The notes under the pieces are model-generated. The model was not told the DNA's origin, did no database searches, and worked only from the letters and a program-made list of their open reading frames with translations. From contig JBBQBI010000024.1 of NCBI GenBank assembly GCA_038363005.1, positions 1 through 64,000 on the forward strand: 64,000 nt of DNA, read 5' to 3'. The stretch comes from JAKOWB01 sp038363005 (GTDB lineage: Bacteria > Pseudomonadota > Alphaproteobacteria > Kiloniellales > JACOMY01). Each line of letters starts with the position of its first letter. The stretch's first letter is position 1. Both the position numbers and the translations under genes were made by a program. Of this stretch, positions 1-7,726 are shown piece after piece.

Positions 1-107
1 GGCGGGACTTGACCCTCCCGGAAATTGTGCAGTATGAGCCCGCCATCGTGACGCCGGAAAAACTGGCCGCGATGGATACCGATTTGAAGGCCCAGCCGCA
101 GCAATGA
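1..107 (+). CDS. 3' end of an unidentified gene (partial)
   Basis: An open frame enters from the left edge and closes with TGA at 105-107, encoding about 34 residues that end in ...KAQPQQ. The stretch is hydrophilic and contains VQYEPAIVTPEKLA. I do not recognise the family, and too little is present to assign one. A strong terminator about 100 bases downstream shows that this transcription unit ends before asd, so the gene need not be functionally related to asd. The reading frame is supported only by its position, codon use and the following terminator. Confidence 0.5.
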   Translation, partial: RDLTLPEIVQYEPAIVTPEKLAAMDTDLKAQPQQ

Positions 108-206
108 ATATCGTGACCAAGCGCACCAAGACGACCACCAAGACCCCCAAAACTTTTGACGGGGCTGGGATCGCGCGCGCTTAAACAAAGCAAAAGCGAA
201 AGACCC

Positions 207-240
207 AAGCCCCGCTCCAGACCGGACGGGGCTTTTTTTA
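207..240 (+). terminator. Rho-independent terminator
   Basis: A perfect 8-bp stem (AAGCCCCG at 207-214 paired with CGGGGCTT at 227-234) has a 12-base loop and runs into a T tract at 233-239. It ends the transcription unit entering from the left and separates it from asd. Confidence 0.85.
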
Positions 241-291
241 TTGCCTGCACGGCGGTGGCGAGAGCCAGAGCCGCAAAAAAAGGAGATCGAA

Positions 292-1347
292 GTGAAGAAC
301 AAGAATGTCGCAATCGTCGGCGCCACCGGTGCCGTGGGCCGCGAGTTCATCGGCTGCATCGAAAGCCGCGGCATTCCGCTGGCTTCGCTCAGGCTGCTGG
401 CCTCGGCCAGGTCGGCAGGACAGAAGCAAAGCTTTCGCGGCCAGGACCTGACCATCCAGGAACTGACCGAAGATGCCTTTGCGGGCGTGGACATCGCGCT
501 GTTCTCGGCCGGCAGCGGCATCTCAAGGCAATACGCGCCCATCGCGGTGAAGGCAGGCGCGGTGGTGGTTGATAATTCCTCGGCCTTTCGCACCGACGCG
601 AGCGTGCCGCTGGTGGTGCCGGAGATCAACGCCCGCCGCATTGAGGGTCACAAGGGCATCATCGCCAATCCCAATTGCGCCGCGATCACCACCCTGGTGC
701 CGCTGTGGCCGGTGCATCAGGTCAACCCCGTGCGGCGGCTGATCGTCTCCACCTACCAGGCGGCATCAGGCGGCGGCGCGGCGCTGATGGAAGAGCTTGA
801 GCAATCCACCCGCGCTTACCTGGACGGCAAGGCGTATAAACCGAAGGTGGTGAAGTATCCCTATGCCTTCAATCTCTTCAGCCACAACACGGCGATCGAC
901 ATGGACACCGGCTATAACGACGAAGAGAGCAAGGTCATCAAGGAGACCAGGAAGATCTTCGAGGACGAGCAGATCGCCGTCGGCGTGACCTGCGTGCGCG
1001 TGCCGGTGCTGCGCGCGCATGCGGAAGCCATCACCTTCGAATGCGAGCGCCCGATCGACGAGGCGGAGGTGCGGGCCTTGCTGCGGGATGCGCCGGGCGT
1101 GCGGCTGGTCGACGACCGGGTGGGCAACCACTTTCCGATGCCGCTTGAGGCAAGCGGCCAGGATGCCGTGCTGGTCGGCCGCATCCGCCGCGACCTCAGC
1201 GATCCCAGCGGCCATTCCATCGCGATGTTCGTCGCCGCCGACCAGCTGCTGAAGGGCGCCGCGCTGAACGCGGTGCAGATCGCCGAATACCTGCTGCCGA
1301 AGGATGCCCGGCCGGCGGGCCGCGAGCCGGCATTGGCGACACCGTAG
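292..1347 (+). CDS. asd: Aspartate-semialdehyde dehydrogenase
   Basis: Converts aspartyl-phosphate to aspartate semialdehyde with NADPH, the branch point to lysine/diaminopimelate, threonine and methionine. The 351-residue product has the N-terminal dinucleotide-binding motif VAIVGATGAVG, the catalytic cysteine in NPNCAA (about Cys129) and the YQAASGGG stretch typical of the family, with normal length. I chose the GTG start at 292 because AGGAGA lies at 281-286 and the protein then begins MKNKNVAIVG; longer frames upstream run back over the terminator. It appears to be transcribed alone, with a palindromic element downstream. Confidence 0.95.
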   Translation: MKNKNVAIVGATGAVGREFIGCIESRGIPLASLRLLASARSAGQKQSFRGQDLTIQELTEDAFAGVDIALFSAGSGISRQYAPIAVKAGAVVVDNSSAFRTDASVPLVVPEINARRIEGHKGIIANPNCAAITTLVPLWPVHQVNPVRRLIVSTYQAASGGGAALMEELEQSTRAYLDGKAYKPKVVKYPYAFNLFSHNTAIDMDTGYNDEESKVIKETRKIFEDEQIAVGVTCVRVPVLRAHAEAITFECERPIDEAEVRALLRDAPGVRLVDDRVGNHFPMPLEASGQDAVLVGRIRRDLSDPSGHSIAMFVAADQLLKGAALNAVQIAEYLLPKDARPAGREPALATP

Positions 1348-1387
1348 GGGACCTTCTCTCCCAGAGGACGCGCCGGCCGTGCAGTCC

Positions 1388-1519
1388 CCCTCTCCCGCTT
1401 CTGGTGGGAGAGGGTCGGGGTGAGGGCGTTCGGTCGGTGCGTACGCTGAGAGTTGCAACGCACCCTCACCCGGCTCGCAAGCGCTCGCCACCCTCTCCCG
1501 CCGATAAGCGGGAGAGGGT
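1388..1519. repeat. Compound palindromic intergenic element
   Basis: Two hairpins of the CCCTCTCCC/GGGAGAGGG type sit between asd and the LysE gene: a 9-bp stem at 1388-1396/1406-1414 and an 11-bp stem at 1490-1500/1509-1519. Between them GGGTGAGGG (near 1418-1425) and CCCTCACCC (1463-1471) can also pair, so the whole stretch can fold as one nested structure. Elements of this look are dispersed REP-like repeats in many proteobacteria. It may also act as a terminator or mRNA stabiliser for asd. This accounts for most of the 260-base gap. Confidence 0.7.
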
Positions 1520-1607
1520 TCTTCCGCGCCAAAGCTGTCGAAGTGGTCTGAACCTCAGCGAGGGAGTGGCGCTAACAAAGCCGGACGCGCTGTCATAGGA
1601 TCCCTCC

Positions 1608-2240
1608 ATGCTGACACTGCACGACTTCCTGTTCTTCCTGCTGGCCGCCGTCGCCATCGCGCTGACGCCGGGGCCGGGCCTGCTCTATGTCGCCGCGCGC
1701 ACCCTGGCAGCCGGCCGGGCGGAGGGCTTTGCCTCCACCCTGGGCCTGTCGCTGGGCGGGCAGGTGCATGTGCTGGGCGGGGCGCTTGGCGTCTCCGCCC
1801 TGCTGGTGGCCAGTGCCGAGGCCTTCACCGTCTTCAAGCTGCTGGGCGCCGCCTATCTGGTCTGGCTTGGCTGGCGCACCTGGCGCACGGCCGGCGATGT
1901 CCAGCCGCTGGCGGGCCCGGCACCGGTCGGCCGCCGCCGCGCCTTCCGCGACGGCGTGCTGGTGGAGGTGCTGAACCCCAAGACCGCGGCCTTCTTCCTG
2001 GCCTTCGTGCCGCAGTTCGTCGACCCGGCGGCGGGCCCGGCCTTCTGGCAGTTCCTGCTGCTGGGTACGGTGACCGTGGTGGTGAACGGCGCCGCTGACC
2101 TCGCCATGATCCTGCTGGCCGATCGGGTCGGCGCCACGGTGCGACGGCGGCCGCGCGTCCTGGTCCGCATCCGCCAGGGCTCGGCGGCGATTTTCTGCGC
2201 GCTGGGCCTCGGCCTGGCGCTGGCGCGGCGACCGGGCTGA
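1608..2240 (+). CDS. LysE/RhtB-family amino-acid exporter
   Basis: A 210-residue, very hydrophobic inner-membrane protein with the family signature ALTPGPGLLYVAAR near the N terminus (residues about 15-30) and NPKTAAFFLAFVPQFV in the middle. Five to six membrane segments are expected, and length is normal. Members export amino acids such as lysine, homoserine or threonine; the substrate cannot be told from sequence. The ATG at 1608 is preceded by GGATCC-rich sequence with only a weak ribosome-binding site. The next gene begins 12 bases after its stop, so the two are probably co-transcribed. Confidence 0.88.
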   Translation: MLTLHDFLFFLLAAVAIALTPGPGLLYVAARTLAAGRAEGFASTLGLSLGGQVHVLGGALGVSALLVASAEAFTVFKLLGAAYLVWLGWRTWRTAGDVQPLAGPAPVGRRRAFRDGVLVEVLNPKTAAFFLAFVPQFVDPAAGPAFWQFLLLGTVTVVVNGAADLAMILLADRVGATVRRRPRVLVRIRQGSAAIFCALGLGLALARRPG

Positions 2241-2252
2241 GGGGGGACGGCG

Positions 2253-2873
2253 ATGCTCTACAACCCACCACACTTCCGCGACCAGGAGCAGGCCGCGCTG
2301 CTCGCCTTCATCGCCGCGCGTGGCCTTGGCATGCTGGTGACGCTGGGCAGCGACGGCGCGGCGCGGGAGCTCGACCTGACGCTGCTGCCGCTGCTGCACG
2401 AGGCGGAGCCGGCACCGTTGGGCCGCTTGATCTGTCACGTCGCCAAGGCGAACCCGCAGTGGAAGCGGATCGACGGCAGCGTCGCCGCCATGGCGGTCAT
2501 CCAGGGCGGCGACCACTATGTCTCGCCCGCCTGGTACCCCAGCAAGCAGGAGACCGGCCGCGTGGTGCCGACCTGGAACTATGAGACCGTGGTGGCCTGG
2601 GGCCGGCTGACGGTGCTGCAGCAGCCCGAGGAGGTCCTGCCCATCGTGACGGCGCTGACCCAGCGGCACGAAGGCGCCCGCGCATCCGCCGGCAAGGGCG
2701 AGGCCTGGGCGGTCACCGACGCGCCGCCCGACTTCGTGCGGGCGCAGCTCAAGGGCATCGTCGGCCTGTCTCTCGCCATCGAGCGGCTGGAGGGCAAGCG
2801 CAAGCGAAGCCAGAACCGCACGCCCGCGGATCGCGCCGGGGTGGTCGAGGGTTTGGCACGGGAGCAGGGGTAA
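2253..2873 (+). CDS. PaiB-like FMN-binding protein
   Basis: A 206-residue protein of the PaiB/FMN-binding split-barrel family. Landmarks are MLYNPPHF at the N terminus, HVAKANPQWK, the HYVSPAWYPSK stretch and the family hallmark VVPTWNYE. In Bacillus PaiB was described as a negative transcriptional regulator; most homologues have no proven target and may be flavin-binding enzymes. A GGGGGA ribosome-binding site precedes the ATG. The position right behind the LysE-type exporter suggests one operon. No partner PaiA-like acetyltransferase is present here. Confidence 0.88.
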   Translation: MLYNPPHFRDQEQAALLAFIAARGLGMLVTLGSDGAARELDLTLLPLLHEAEPAPLGRLICHVAKANPQWKRIDGSVAAMAVIQGGDHYVSPAWYPSKQETGRVVPTWNYETVVAWGRLTVLQQPEEVLPIVTALTQRHEGARASAGKGEAWAVTDAPPDFVRAQLKGIVGLSLAIERLEGKRKRSQNRTPADRAGVVEGLAREQG

Positions 2874-2891
2874 AGGGGCTACCTCATCGAT

Positions 2892-3010
2892 TGTCATCCC
2901 GGACAAGGCGGCGTAGCCGCCGCCGATCCGGGACCCAGGGGACCGGGCGCGCAGGACCGAGGCCAGTCCCCTGGGTCCCGGCTCTCCGCTGCGCGGCGGC
3001 CGGGATGACA
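2892..3010. repeat. Long imperfect inverted repeat (TGTCATCCCGG ends)
   Basis: The element starts with TGTCATCCCGG (2892-2902) and ends with its complement CCGGGATGACA (3000-3010). Inside, GGGACCCAGGGGA at about 2930-2942 pairs with TCCCCTGGGTCCC at 2967-2979. The layout, a short terminal inverted repeat plus a second internal palindrome, looks like a dispersed palindromic intergenic element of the kind common in alphaproteobacteria. It encodes no protein and lies between two convergent genes. Confidence 0.75.
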
Positions 3011-3041
3011 GTCCGGGGCGAGTTCGCTCCCCAAAAGCAAA

Positions 3042-3067
3042 CGGCGGCCGGGTTGCCCCGGCCGCCG
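3042..3067 (-). terminator. Terminator of the cold-shock gene
   Basis: A perfect 11-bp stem (3042-3052 with 3057-3067, loop TTGC) lies just downstream of the cold-shock gene on its own strand. It is followed on that strand by TTTGCTTTTGG, a T-rich tail, as expected for intrinsic termination. Confidence 0.8.
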
Positions 3068-3105
3068 CTCGTTCTTCAGCTCCCCGTCAGGGGAACCGCG
3101 CAGCC

Positions 3106-3309
3106 TTACTGGGCGCGCAGGTTGCCGGCGGCGGTCTTGCCGCGCTCGGTCAGCAGGTCGTAGCTCACAACCTGGCCCTCGCGCAGCGAGGTCAGGCCAG
3201 CCTTCTCGACGGCAGTGATGTGCACGAACACATCCTTGCTGCCGTCTTCCGGCTGGATGAAGCCGTAACCCTTGGTGGCGTTGAAGAACTTAACGGTACC
3301 GTTGGCCAT
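3106..3309 (-). CDS. Cold-shock protein, CspA family
   Basis: A 67-residue single cold-shock domain that binds single-stranded RNA/DNA and acts as an RNA chaperone. Both nucleic-acid motifs are present: RNP1 KGYGFIQ (about residues 13-19) and RNP2 DVFVHI (about 26-31). GAGGAG sits 5 bases before the ATG. The 5' leader is long (over 200 bases to the next gene) and contains a GC-rich palindrome near 3383-3402, as often seen for cold-inducible csp mRNAs. It has its own terminator. A second, two-domain cold-shock protein is encoded near the right end of the window. Confidence 0.95.
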   Translation of the reverse strand: MANGTVKFFNATKGYGFIQPEDGSKDVFVHITAVEKAGLTSLREGQVVSYDLLTERGKTAAGNLRAQ

Positions 3310-3452
3310 GGTAACTCCTCATGGCTTGATCGCTGGTCGCATCCCTAGGAAAGGGCAGTCCAACGAAGGTTTAAACGCCCGGATGCGCACTGCGCATTCG
3401 GGTTCTTTGCAGTCGTCGGTAGGGGTCTTAGGGAAGCAAGCGTCGGCGGGGT

Positions 3453-3513
3453 TAACCCGGTCTCCGTTTCGCAGCCCCGGCAAGATCCGGCCAGAGCGAT
3501 AACTGACGGGCAG
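3453..3513. repeat. Direct repeat, copy 1 (downstream of gene A)
   Basis: These 61 bases match 4503-4563 at about 53 positions by eye, in the same orientation. Both copies lie immediately behind the 3' end of a copy of the duplicated gene described next. The repeat marks the downstream end of the duplicated block. Confidence 0.8.
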
Positions 3514-3517
3514 GCAA

Positions 3518-4243
3518 TTAGTCCTTCTTGGCCGCGGTTTCAAGCCCCTTGTCGCCATCGCCCGCCGCCGGCGGTGTCGCAGCCCCCTGCCGCAGCAGAC
3601 CGCTAGCCCCCGGCCGGCCGTGTGCCGCCCTGACCGGCGCGTCCAGCGCCGGCGCCTCGACCACGTCGAGCCGCAGGCGCTGCACCAGATAGAAGCGCTC
3701 GGTCGGCGTCATGTCGGTGATGACGAAGTCGAAGCTGACGCGCTCCTCCGGTAGCACCTCGCCGCCGGAAAACACCATGGCGTCCAGCGGCTCGTCGCGC
3801 GCCAGCACCTGCGGCAGCAGGTCCGAGGCGCCCGGCCGGTCCTCGCGGAAGGGCTGGCCGAAGGAGAGCCCGTCGAGATAGCCCGAGGGCAGTTCGAGCT
3901 CCTCGCGCAGCTCCATCTCGAAGGAGGTCCAGAACTTGTCGGTGACGTTGATCACCACCTTGCGGATGTTGAAGGACACCCCGCCCTGCGCGCCGGTGCC
4001 CTGGGGATAGCTCGACTTCCAGCCCTCGATGGTGAGGATCGCATTGCCGGCCTTGCCGACCTCCTCGAGCACCACGAAGGGATCGGCCAGGCTGTCGCTG
4101 CCGGTGACGCCGAGCAGGTTGAAGCCGCCCTCCCGGTCGGAGAAGGTCAGGCCCTGCAGGGTGATGTCATTGGCACTCGCCGGCAGCGCCAGCAGAAGCG
4201 CCGCGAGCCAGGGCACCCGCCGAAGGAGTCCGAACGCCAGCAT
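3518..4243 (-). CDS. Secreted protein of unknown function, copy A
   Basis: A 241-residue product with a cleavable signal peptide (hydrophobic residues about 9-22, ending LLALPASA). The body contains SDREGGFNLLGVTG, VVLEEVGKAGNAILTIEGW and MVFSGGEVLPEERVSFDF. I do not recognise a named family; a periplasmic or surface location is inferred. It is the intact copy of a duplicated gene: copy B at 5679-6308 is highly similar throughout but lacks the last about 35 residues. The tail here is low-complexity (Gly/Ala/Pro, then KGLETAAKKD). Directly upstream lies a remnant of polA, which shows that the ancestral order was polA followed by this gene. Confidence 0.75.
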   Translation of the reverse strand: MLAFGLLRRVPWLAALLLALPASANDITLQGLTFSDREGGFNLLGVTGSDSLADPFVVLEEVGKAGNAILTIEGWKSSYPQGTGAQGGVSFNIRKVVINVTDKFWTSFEMELREELELPSGYLDGLSFGQPFREDRPGASDLLPQVLARDEPLDAMVFSGGEVLPEERVSFDFVITDMTPTERFYLVQRLRLDVVEAPALDAPVRAAHGRPGASGLLRQGAATPPAAGDGDKGLETAAKKD

Positions 4244-4321
4244 GGCGCGACGCTAGCACGGAATGCGGCCCATGCCTCTCGCGCCAACAGATAGCCTTCC
4301 CCCTCGATAGGGGAGGGAAGA

Positions 4322-4502
4322 CTAGTGCGCCTCGGCCCAGCTCCGGCCATATCCGGCGTCGGCCACCAGCGCCACCGACAGTTCAACCGCCGGTGCGGCC
4401 GCGGTCTCCATCACGTCCTTGACCAGTGCCTTGGTCGCGTCTTCCTCGCCGGCCGGGACTTCGAAGATCAATTCGTCGTGTACCTGCAGCAGCAGGCGGG
4501 CC
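4322..4502 (-). pseudogene. Duplicated 3' fragment of polA
   Basis: The minus strand encodes 59 codons plus a stop that reproduce the C terminus of DNA polymerase I, including motif C (LLLQVHDELIFEV) and the end SWAEAH. Against the full polA at 7727-10624, 54 of 59 residues match, and by eye about 19 of 178 bases differ, many of them silent. There is no start codon and no upstream polymerase sequence: at 4503 homology jumps to the repeat that normally lies behind the downstream gene. The frame is still open. A hairpin (about 4297-4320) follows the stop. This is a truncated gene fragment, not a functional polymerase. Confidence 0.9.
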
Positions 4503-4563
4503 TAACCCGGTCTCCGAAGCGCAGTCCCGGCAAGAAGCGGCCTGAGCGATAACTGACGCGCAG
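4503..4563. repeat. Direct repeat, copy 2 (at the duplication junction)
   Basis: Second copy of the repeat at 3453-3513, beginning TAACCCGGTCTCCG. On its left it abuts the polA fragment; on its right it continues into the degraded tail of gene B. It therefore marks the junction between the two duplicated blocks. Both parental ends show a short GGCGGG just before the joint. Confidence 0.8.
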
Positions 4564-4660
4564 CCGTCCAGTCCTTCCGCCCGGCGGATTCAAGGCCCTT
4601 CTTGTCACGGCCCGCGCCGCCGCCGCCGCCGTGCCGGGCGGTAGCGGCTGCGGCACCCTG
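4564..4660 (-). pseudogene. Detached 3' tail of gene B
   Basis: On the minus strand this stretch reads ...GRDKKGLESAGRKD, clearly the counterpart of the C-terminal ...GDGDKGLETAAKKD of gene A. Gene B (5679-6308) is cut short exactly where this tail would begin. The simplest reading is that the outer-membrane protein gene at 4730-5701 was inserted into the 3' end of gene B and left the tail stranded here. Homology fades towards 4660-4680. It has no start codon and, in this copy, no stop directly after KD. Confidence 0.7.
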
Positions 4661-4686
4661 GGTTGGTCCCGGCAGCGGCTCCTCTG

Positions 4687-4695
4687 TGCTATACT
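4687..4695 (+). promoter_or_regulatory. Extended -10 promoter for the beta-barrel gene
   Basis: TGCTATACT fits an extended -10 element (TG, one base, TATACT), located 35 bases before the start codon at 4730. A TTGGTC upstream (4663-4668) is too far away for a normal -35. It lies inside the inserted segment, so the gene could be expressed independently of its neighbours. Confidence 0.5.
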
Positions 4696-4729
4696 GGCGG
4701 GCCGCCAAGTGACGCAGGAGATGCACGCC

Positions 4730-5701
4730 ATGCTGAAGCGACTGATCGCAGCCACGCCGCTGCTGCTGCTGGCCCTGCCGGCGGCGGCCAACCCGATCGG
4801 CGACGCCGACCGCTGGGCCATCGACCTGGGTGGCAGTGCCAGCTATCTGCACCTGCCGACTTTCCACGGCGTCACCTTCAAGAACTCGATCCTGGCCGGC
4901 ACCGGGCCGATCGACGAGGTCGATGACGAGGGCGTCGGCGCTGGCTTCACGCTGGGGGTCGGCGGCGGCCTCGGCGACCTCTTCGCCATCGGCCGGCCGG
5001 TCAGCCTGCGCGTCGAGTTCGGCTGGACCTGGCTGCATACGCAAGACAGCGTGACCCTGGCGCCCGGCGCGACCGCCGGCGTCGGCGCCCTGGACGGCAG
5101 CTCCTACCTTTCCTCCGCCTCGCCCACTGTCAGCGCGGCGCAAAGCGGCGAGCTGAACAGCAATCTCTACGAGCTGGCGGTGTTGCTCGGCCTGCCCTAC
5201 GCGCTGGGCGACGGCCTGGTGCTGCGGCCGTTCGGCGGCCTCAGCTTCATGTCGCTGCACAACGATGCGCAGACCAGCTACCAGCAGGCCGCCATTTCCG
5301 GACAGACGCAGGAGACCTGGGACACCAGCTACTACGGCGGCAAGCTCGGGGCGGCGCTGGAATTCCAGGACGGCGCCTGGCGGTTCGGCGCCAGCGCGGC
5401 GCTCGGCCTCTATGCCAGCAAGTCGAGCTACAGCGGCCACGATGGCTTAGGCGGCCCGGTCGAGGACAAGAGCAGCGACTTCGCCTGGCAGGGCCAGGGC
5501 GAGCTCAAGCTGGGTTACGACTTCGGCCCGGCGACGCTGTCGCTGAATGCCGGCGGCCGCTACCTCAGCAGCACGGCGCAGGTCGAACGACCCTACAGCG
5601 GCTTCGGCAGCGTCATCCCGGTGGTCAACCAGCCCTCGCACCTTGGCGCCGACAGCGCCTGGGGCGCCTTCGCCGGGCTTACCTTGAGCGTGCCGTTCTG
5701 A
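4730..5701 (+). CDS. Outer-membrane beta-barrel protein, unknown function
   Basis: A 323-residue product with a signal peptide (MLKRLIAATPLLLLALPAAA). Alternating hydrophobic/polar strands rich in Gly, Tyr and Ser (for example SLRVEFGWTWLH, LSLNAGGRYLS) and a terminal aromatic residue (...LTLSVPF) are typical of outer-membrane porin-like barrels. No specific family is recognised. ATG 4730 is preferred over ATG 4721, because GCAGGAG ends directly at 4720 and only the second ATG has proper spacing. The stop codon lies at the point where homology of gene B to gene A resumes, and the gene runs opposite to its neighbours, so it appears inserted. Confidence 0.7.
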   Translation: MLKRLIAATPLLLLALPAAANPIGDADRWAIDLGGSASYLHLPTFHGVTFKNSILAGTGPIDEVDDEGVGAGFTLGVGGGLGDLFAIGRPVSLRVEFGWTWLHTQDSVTLAPGATAGVGALDGSSYLSSASPTVSAAQSGELNSNLYELAVLLGLPYALGDGLVLRPFGGLSFMSLHNDAQTSYQQAAISGQTQETWDTSYYGGKLGAALEFQDGAWRFGASAALGLYASKSSYSGHDGLGGPVEDKSSDFAWQGQGELKLGYDFGPATLSLNAGGRYLSSTAQVERPYSGFGSVIPVVNQPSHLGADSAWGAFAGLTLSVPF

Positions 5702-6308
5702 CCGGACCCTCGAACGGCGCCTCGACCACGTCGAGGCGCAGGCGCTGCACCAGGTAAAAGCGGTCGGTCGGCGTCATGTCGGTGATGACGAAGTCGAAGC
5801 TGACGCGCTCCTCCGGTAGCACCTCGCCGCCGGAAAAGATCATGGCGTCCAGCGGCTCGTCGCGCACCAGCACCTGCGGCAGCAGGTCGGAGGAACCCGG
5901 CCGGTCCTCGCGCATCGGCTGGCCGAACGACAGCCCGTCGAGATAGCCCGACGGCAGGTCGAGCTGCTCGCGCAGCTCCATCTCGTACGAGGTCCAGCGC
6001 TTGCCGGTGGCATTGATCACCACCTTGCGGATGTTGAAGGAGACGCCGCCCTGCTCGCCCGAGCCCCTGGGGTAGCCCGACTTCCAGCCCTCGATGGTCA
6101 GGATGGCGTCGCCCGCCTGGCCGACCTCCTCCAGGACAATGAAGGGGTCCTCGCGCGTGCCGTTGCCGGTGACGCCCAGCAGGTTGAAGCCGCCCTCGCG
6201 GTCGGAAAAGGTCAGGCCCAGGACCTTGATTTCGGTGGCACCCGCCGGCGCCGCAATCAGCAGCGCCGCGAGCCAGCCCAGCCGCCAGAGACGCCCGAAC
6301 GCCACCAT
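5679..6308 (-). CDS. Secreted protein of unknown function, copy B (truncated)
   Basis: A 209-residue paralogue of gene A (3518-4243) that keeps the signal peptide (ending AAPAGA) and the whole conserved body, including SDREGGFNLLGVTG and MIFSGGEVLPEERVSFDF. It stops after ...APFEGPVRTARSR, where gene A continues for about 35 more residues; the missing tail survives as a fragment at 4564-4660. The start at 6308 is set by homology with gene A (MVAFGRL against MLAFGLL), although the frame extends 11 codons further. The last 23 bases overlap the convergent outer-membrane gene. The truncation removes only low-complexity sequence, so the product may still work. Confidence 0.72.
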   Translation of the reverse strand: MVAFGRLWRLGWLAALLIAAPAGATEIKVLGLTFSDREGGFNLLGVTGNGTREDPFIVLEEVGQAGDAILTIEGWKSGYPRGSGEQGGVSFNIRKVVINATGKRWTSYEMELREQLDLPSGYLDGLSFGQPMREDRPGSSDLLPQVLVRDEPLDAMIFSGGEVLPEERVSFDFVITDMTPTDRFYLVQRLRLDVVEAPFEGPVRTARSR

Positions 6309-6470
6309 GGCGGAGAGGCTAGCACGTTCAGGACTGCTCATTTGAAACGCAGATTCACGCTGCGAAGGATCAACACGGTGGATCTAGCCATTGCCACAGT
6401 GCCTCTGTGGTTGGAACTGCCGACCATTCGGGGTGATACGCTGGCAGAACACGTCCGGCCACTGCTTCCC

Positions 6471-7376
6471 CTACTGCGTAAGGCCCCAGAAGTCCGCTAT
6501 GTGGCGGGTCGAGGAAATGCCGACTTCCAGCATGTACTTGCTTTCCTCCCCAAGGCCCGCGTCACCACCAGCGCTGATCGGCGTGCCGTGGCCCATTTCC
6601 CCGATGATGAATTCCTCGATCACCACCCGCCCGCCCGCGTCGCACCAGACCTGCCGGGGAAAGCCGTCGACCTTCTCCACACGTGTCGGCGGTCCTTCGA
6701 CCTTGTGGAGCTTCTGCCATTGCCGGACGATGGAATCGGCGTTGGAGCTGTCTACAGTCTTGTCGTTGCCGCCATGCCAGACCGAGATCGTCGGCCAGCG
6801 GCCGTTGAATTTCGAGGCTCCGCGTACAAGCGCGTCGAGCTTGCGGTCCGATGGGCCGCCAAACCCCTTCATGCGAAAAATCGCCTGCATCAGGGTGCCC
6901 GCGCTGCGGTATGGTAGCCCGGCGATGATCGCGCCTCCGGCGAACACCTCCGGATAGGTTGCCAGCATCACAGATGTCATGGCGCCACCCGAGGACAGCC
7001 CCGTAATGAAGACGCGCGACGGGTCGACGGCATGATCCTCAACGACCTGCTTGATCATCTGACGAATGGAGAGCGGCTCGCCCTCGCCGCGGCGGCTGTC
7101 GCCAGGCTTGAACCAGTTGAAGCCGCGTATGGCATTGTTGGTCGGTCTTTGCCCCGGAAACAGAAGGGCTATCCCGCATTCGTCGGCGAGAGCAGACCAG
7201 CCAGACCCGTTGTCATAGCTCTCCGCCGACTGTGTGCTGCCATGTAGCACGACGACGAGCGGACCATTCTTCGGGAAGTTCTTTGGAATATAGGTGTCCG
7301 CGCGCAGCGACCCGGGGTCAGTTCCGAATTTGTTCAAGACGGTCAAATGTTCGCTGGTATCTGAAGATATCGTCAT
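6471..7376 (-). CDS. Esterase of the PHB-depolymerase / LpqC family
   Basis: A 301-residue alpha/beta hydrolase. VVVLHGSTQSAESYDNGSGW carries the oxyanion-hole HG, GLSSGG holds the nucleophilic serine, WHGGNDKTVDSSNA contributes the acid, and EMGHGTP provides the histidine, all in the expected order for poly-3-hydroxybutyrate depolymerase-like esterases. No signal peptide is seen, so it is probably cytoplasmic. AAGGAG lies 7 bases before the ATG. Base composition is visibly less GC-rich than the neighbours and the upstream flank is AT-rich. It splits the ancestral polA-gene B pair, which marks it as probably acquired. Confidence 0.85.
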   Translation of the reverse strand: MTISSDTSEHLTVLNKFGTDPGSLRADTYIPKNFPKNGPLVVVLHGSTQSAESYDNGSGWSALADECGIALLFPGQRPTNNAIRGFNWFKPGDSRRGEGEPLSIRQMIKQVVEDHAVDPSRVFITGLSSGGAMTSVMLATYPEVFAGGAIIAGLPYRSAGTLMQAIFRMKGFGGPSDRKLDALVRGASKFNGRWPTISVWHGGNDKTVDSSNADSIVRQWQKLHKVEGPPTRVEKVDGFPRQVWCDAGGRVVIEEFIIGEMGHGTPISAGGDAGLGEESKYMLEVGISSTRHIADFWGLTQ

Positions 7377-7726
7377 GCGGACTCCTTATGGACGAGCTAA
7401 GTATTGCCCGCCGATATCCTACGCACCGGCCCTACAATTGTTCCCGCAGAGGCCTTCTTAACGCCAATTACGGAGCTTATTAAATTGTCTGAATGAAATG
7501 GAGAAACTATGAAAAAAGAACGGTTAATTTAATTATGTCTAACTTAGACATATTTTTGTTCTATATTCAGTAAATTATTTAATGGTGTAATTTTTATTTG
7601 TAGGACATGGTAATCATGATCATAGGTCGCTCATTATATCTGTTATGAAAGCTTGTAAGAGTGCTGCGCCAATTGGACCCGGCATAGATTTGCGCCGGGA
7701 CAATCCTCCATTTCTTCCGATCTCAT
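7377..7726. other. AT-rich intergenic stretch between esterase and polA
   Basis: About 350 bases without a convincing gene. Roughly 7480-7640 is very AT-rich, in sharp contrast to the GC-rich window. It contains a perfect 7-bp hairpin (ATGTCTA at 7535-7541, TAGACAT at 7545-7551) followed by ATTTTTG, which could be a weak terminator or operator. Homology shared by the two polA copies ends at the stop codon, so this stretch belongs to the inserted segment. No transposase, terminal inverted repeat or target duplication could be seen. Confidence 0.7.

Noticed and set aside
1388..1519. Repeated CTCTCCC/GGGAGAG units considered as a CRISPR or tandem array
   Set aside because: Only two inverted units, no regular spacers, and no cas genes; better explained as a palindromic element.
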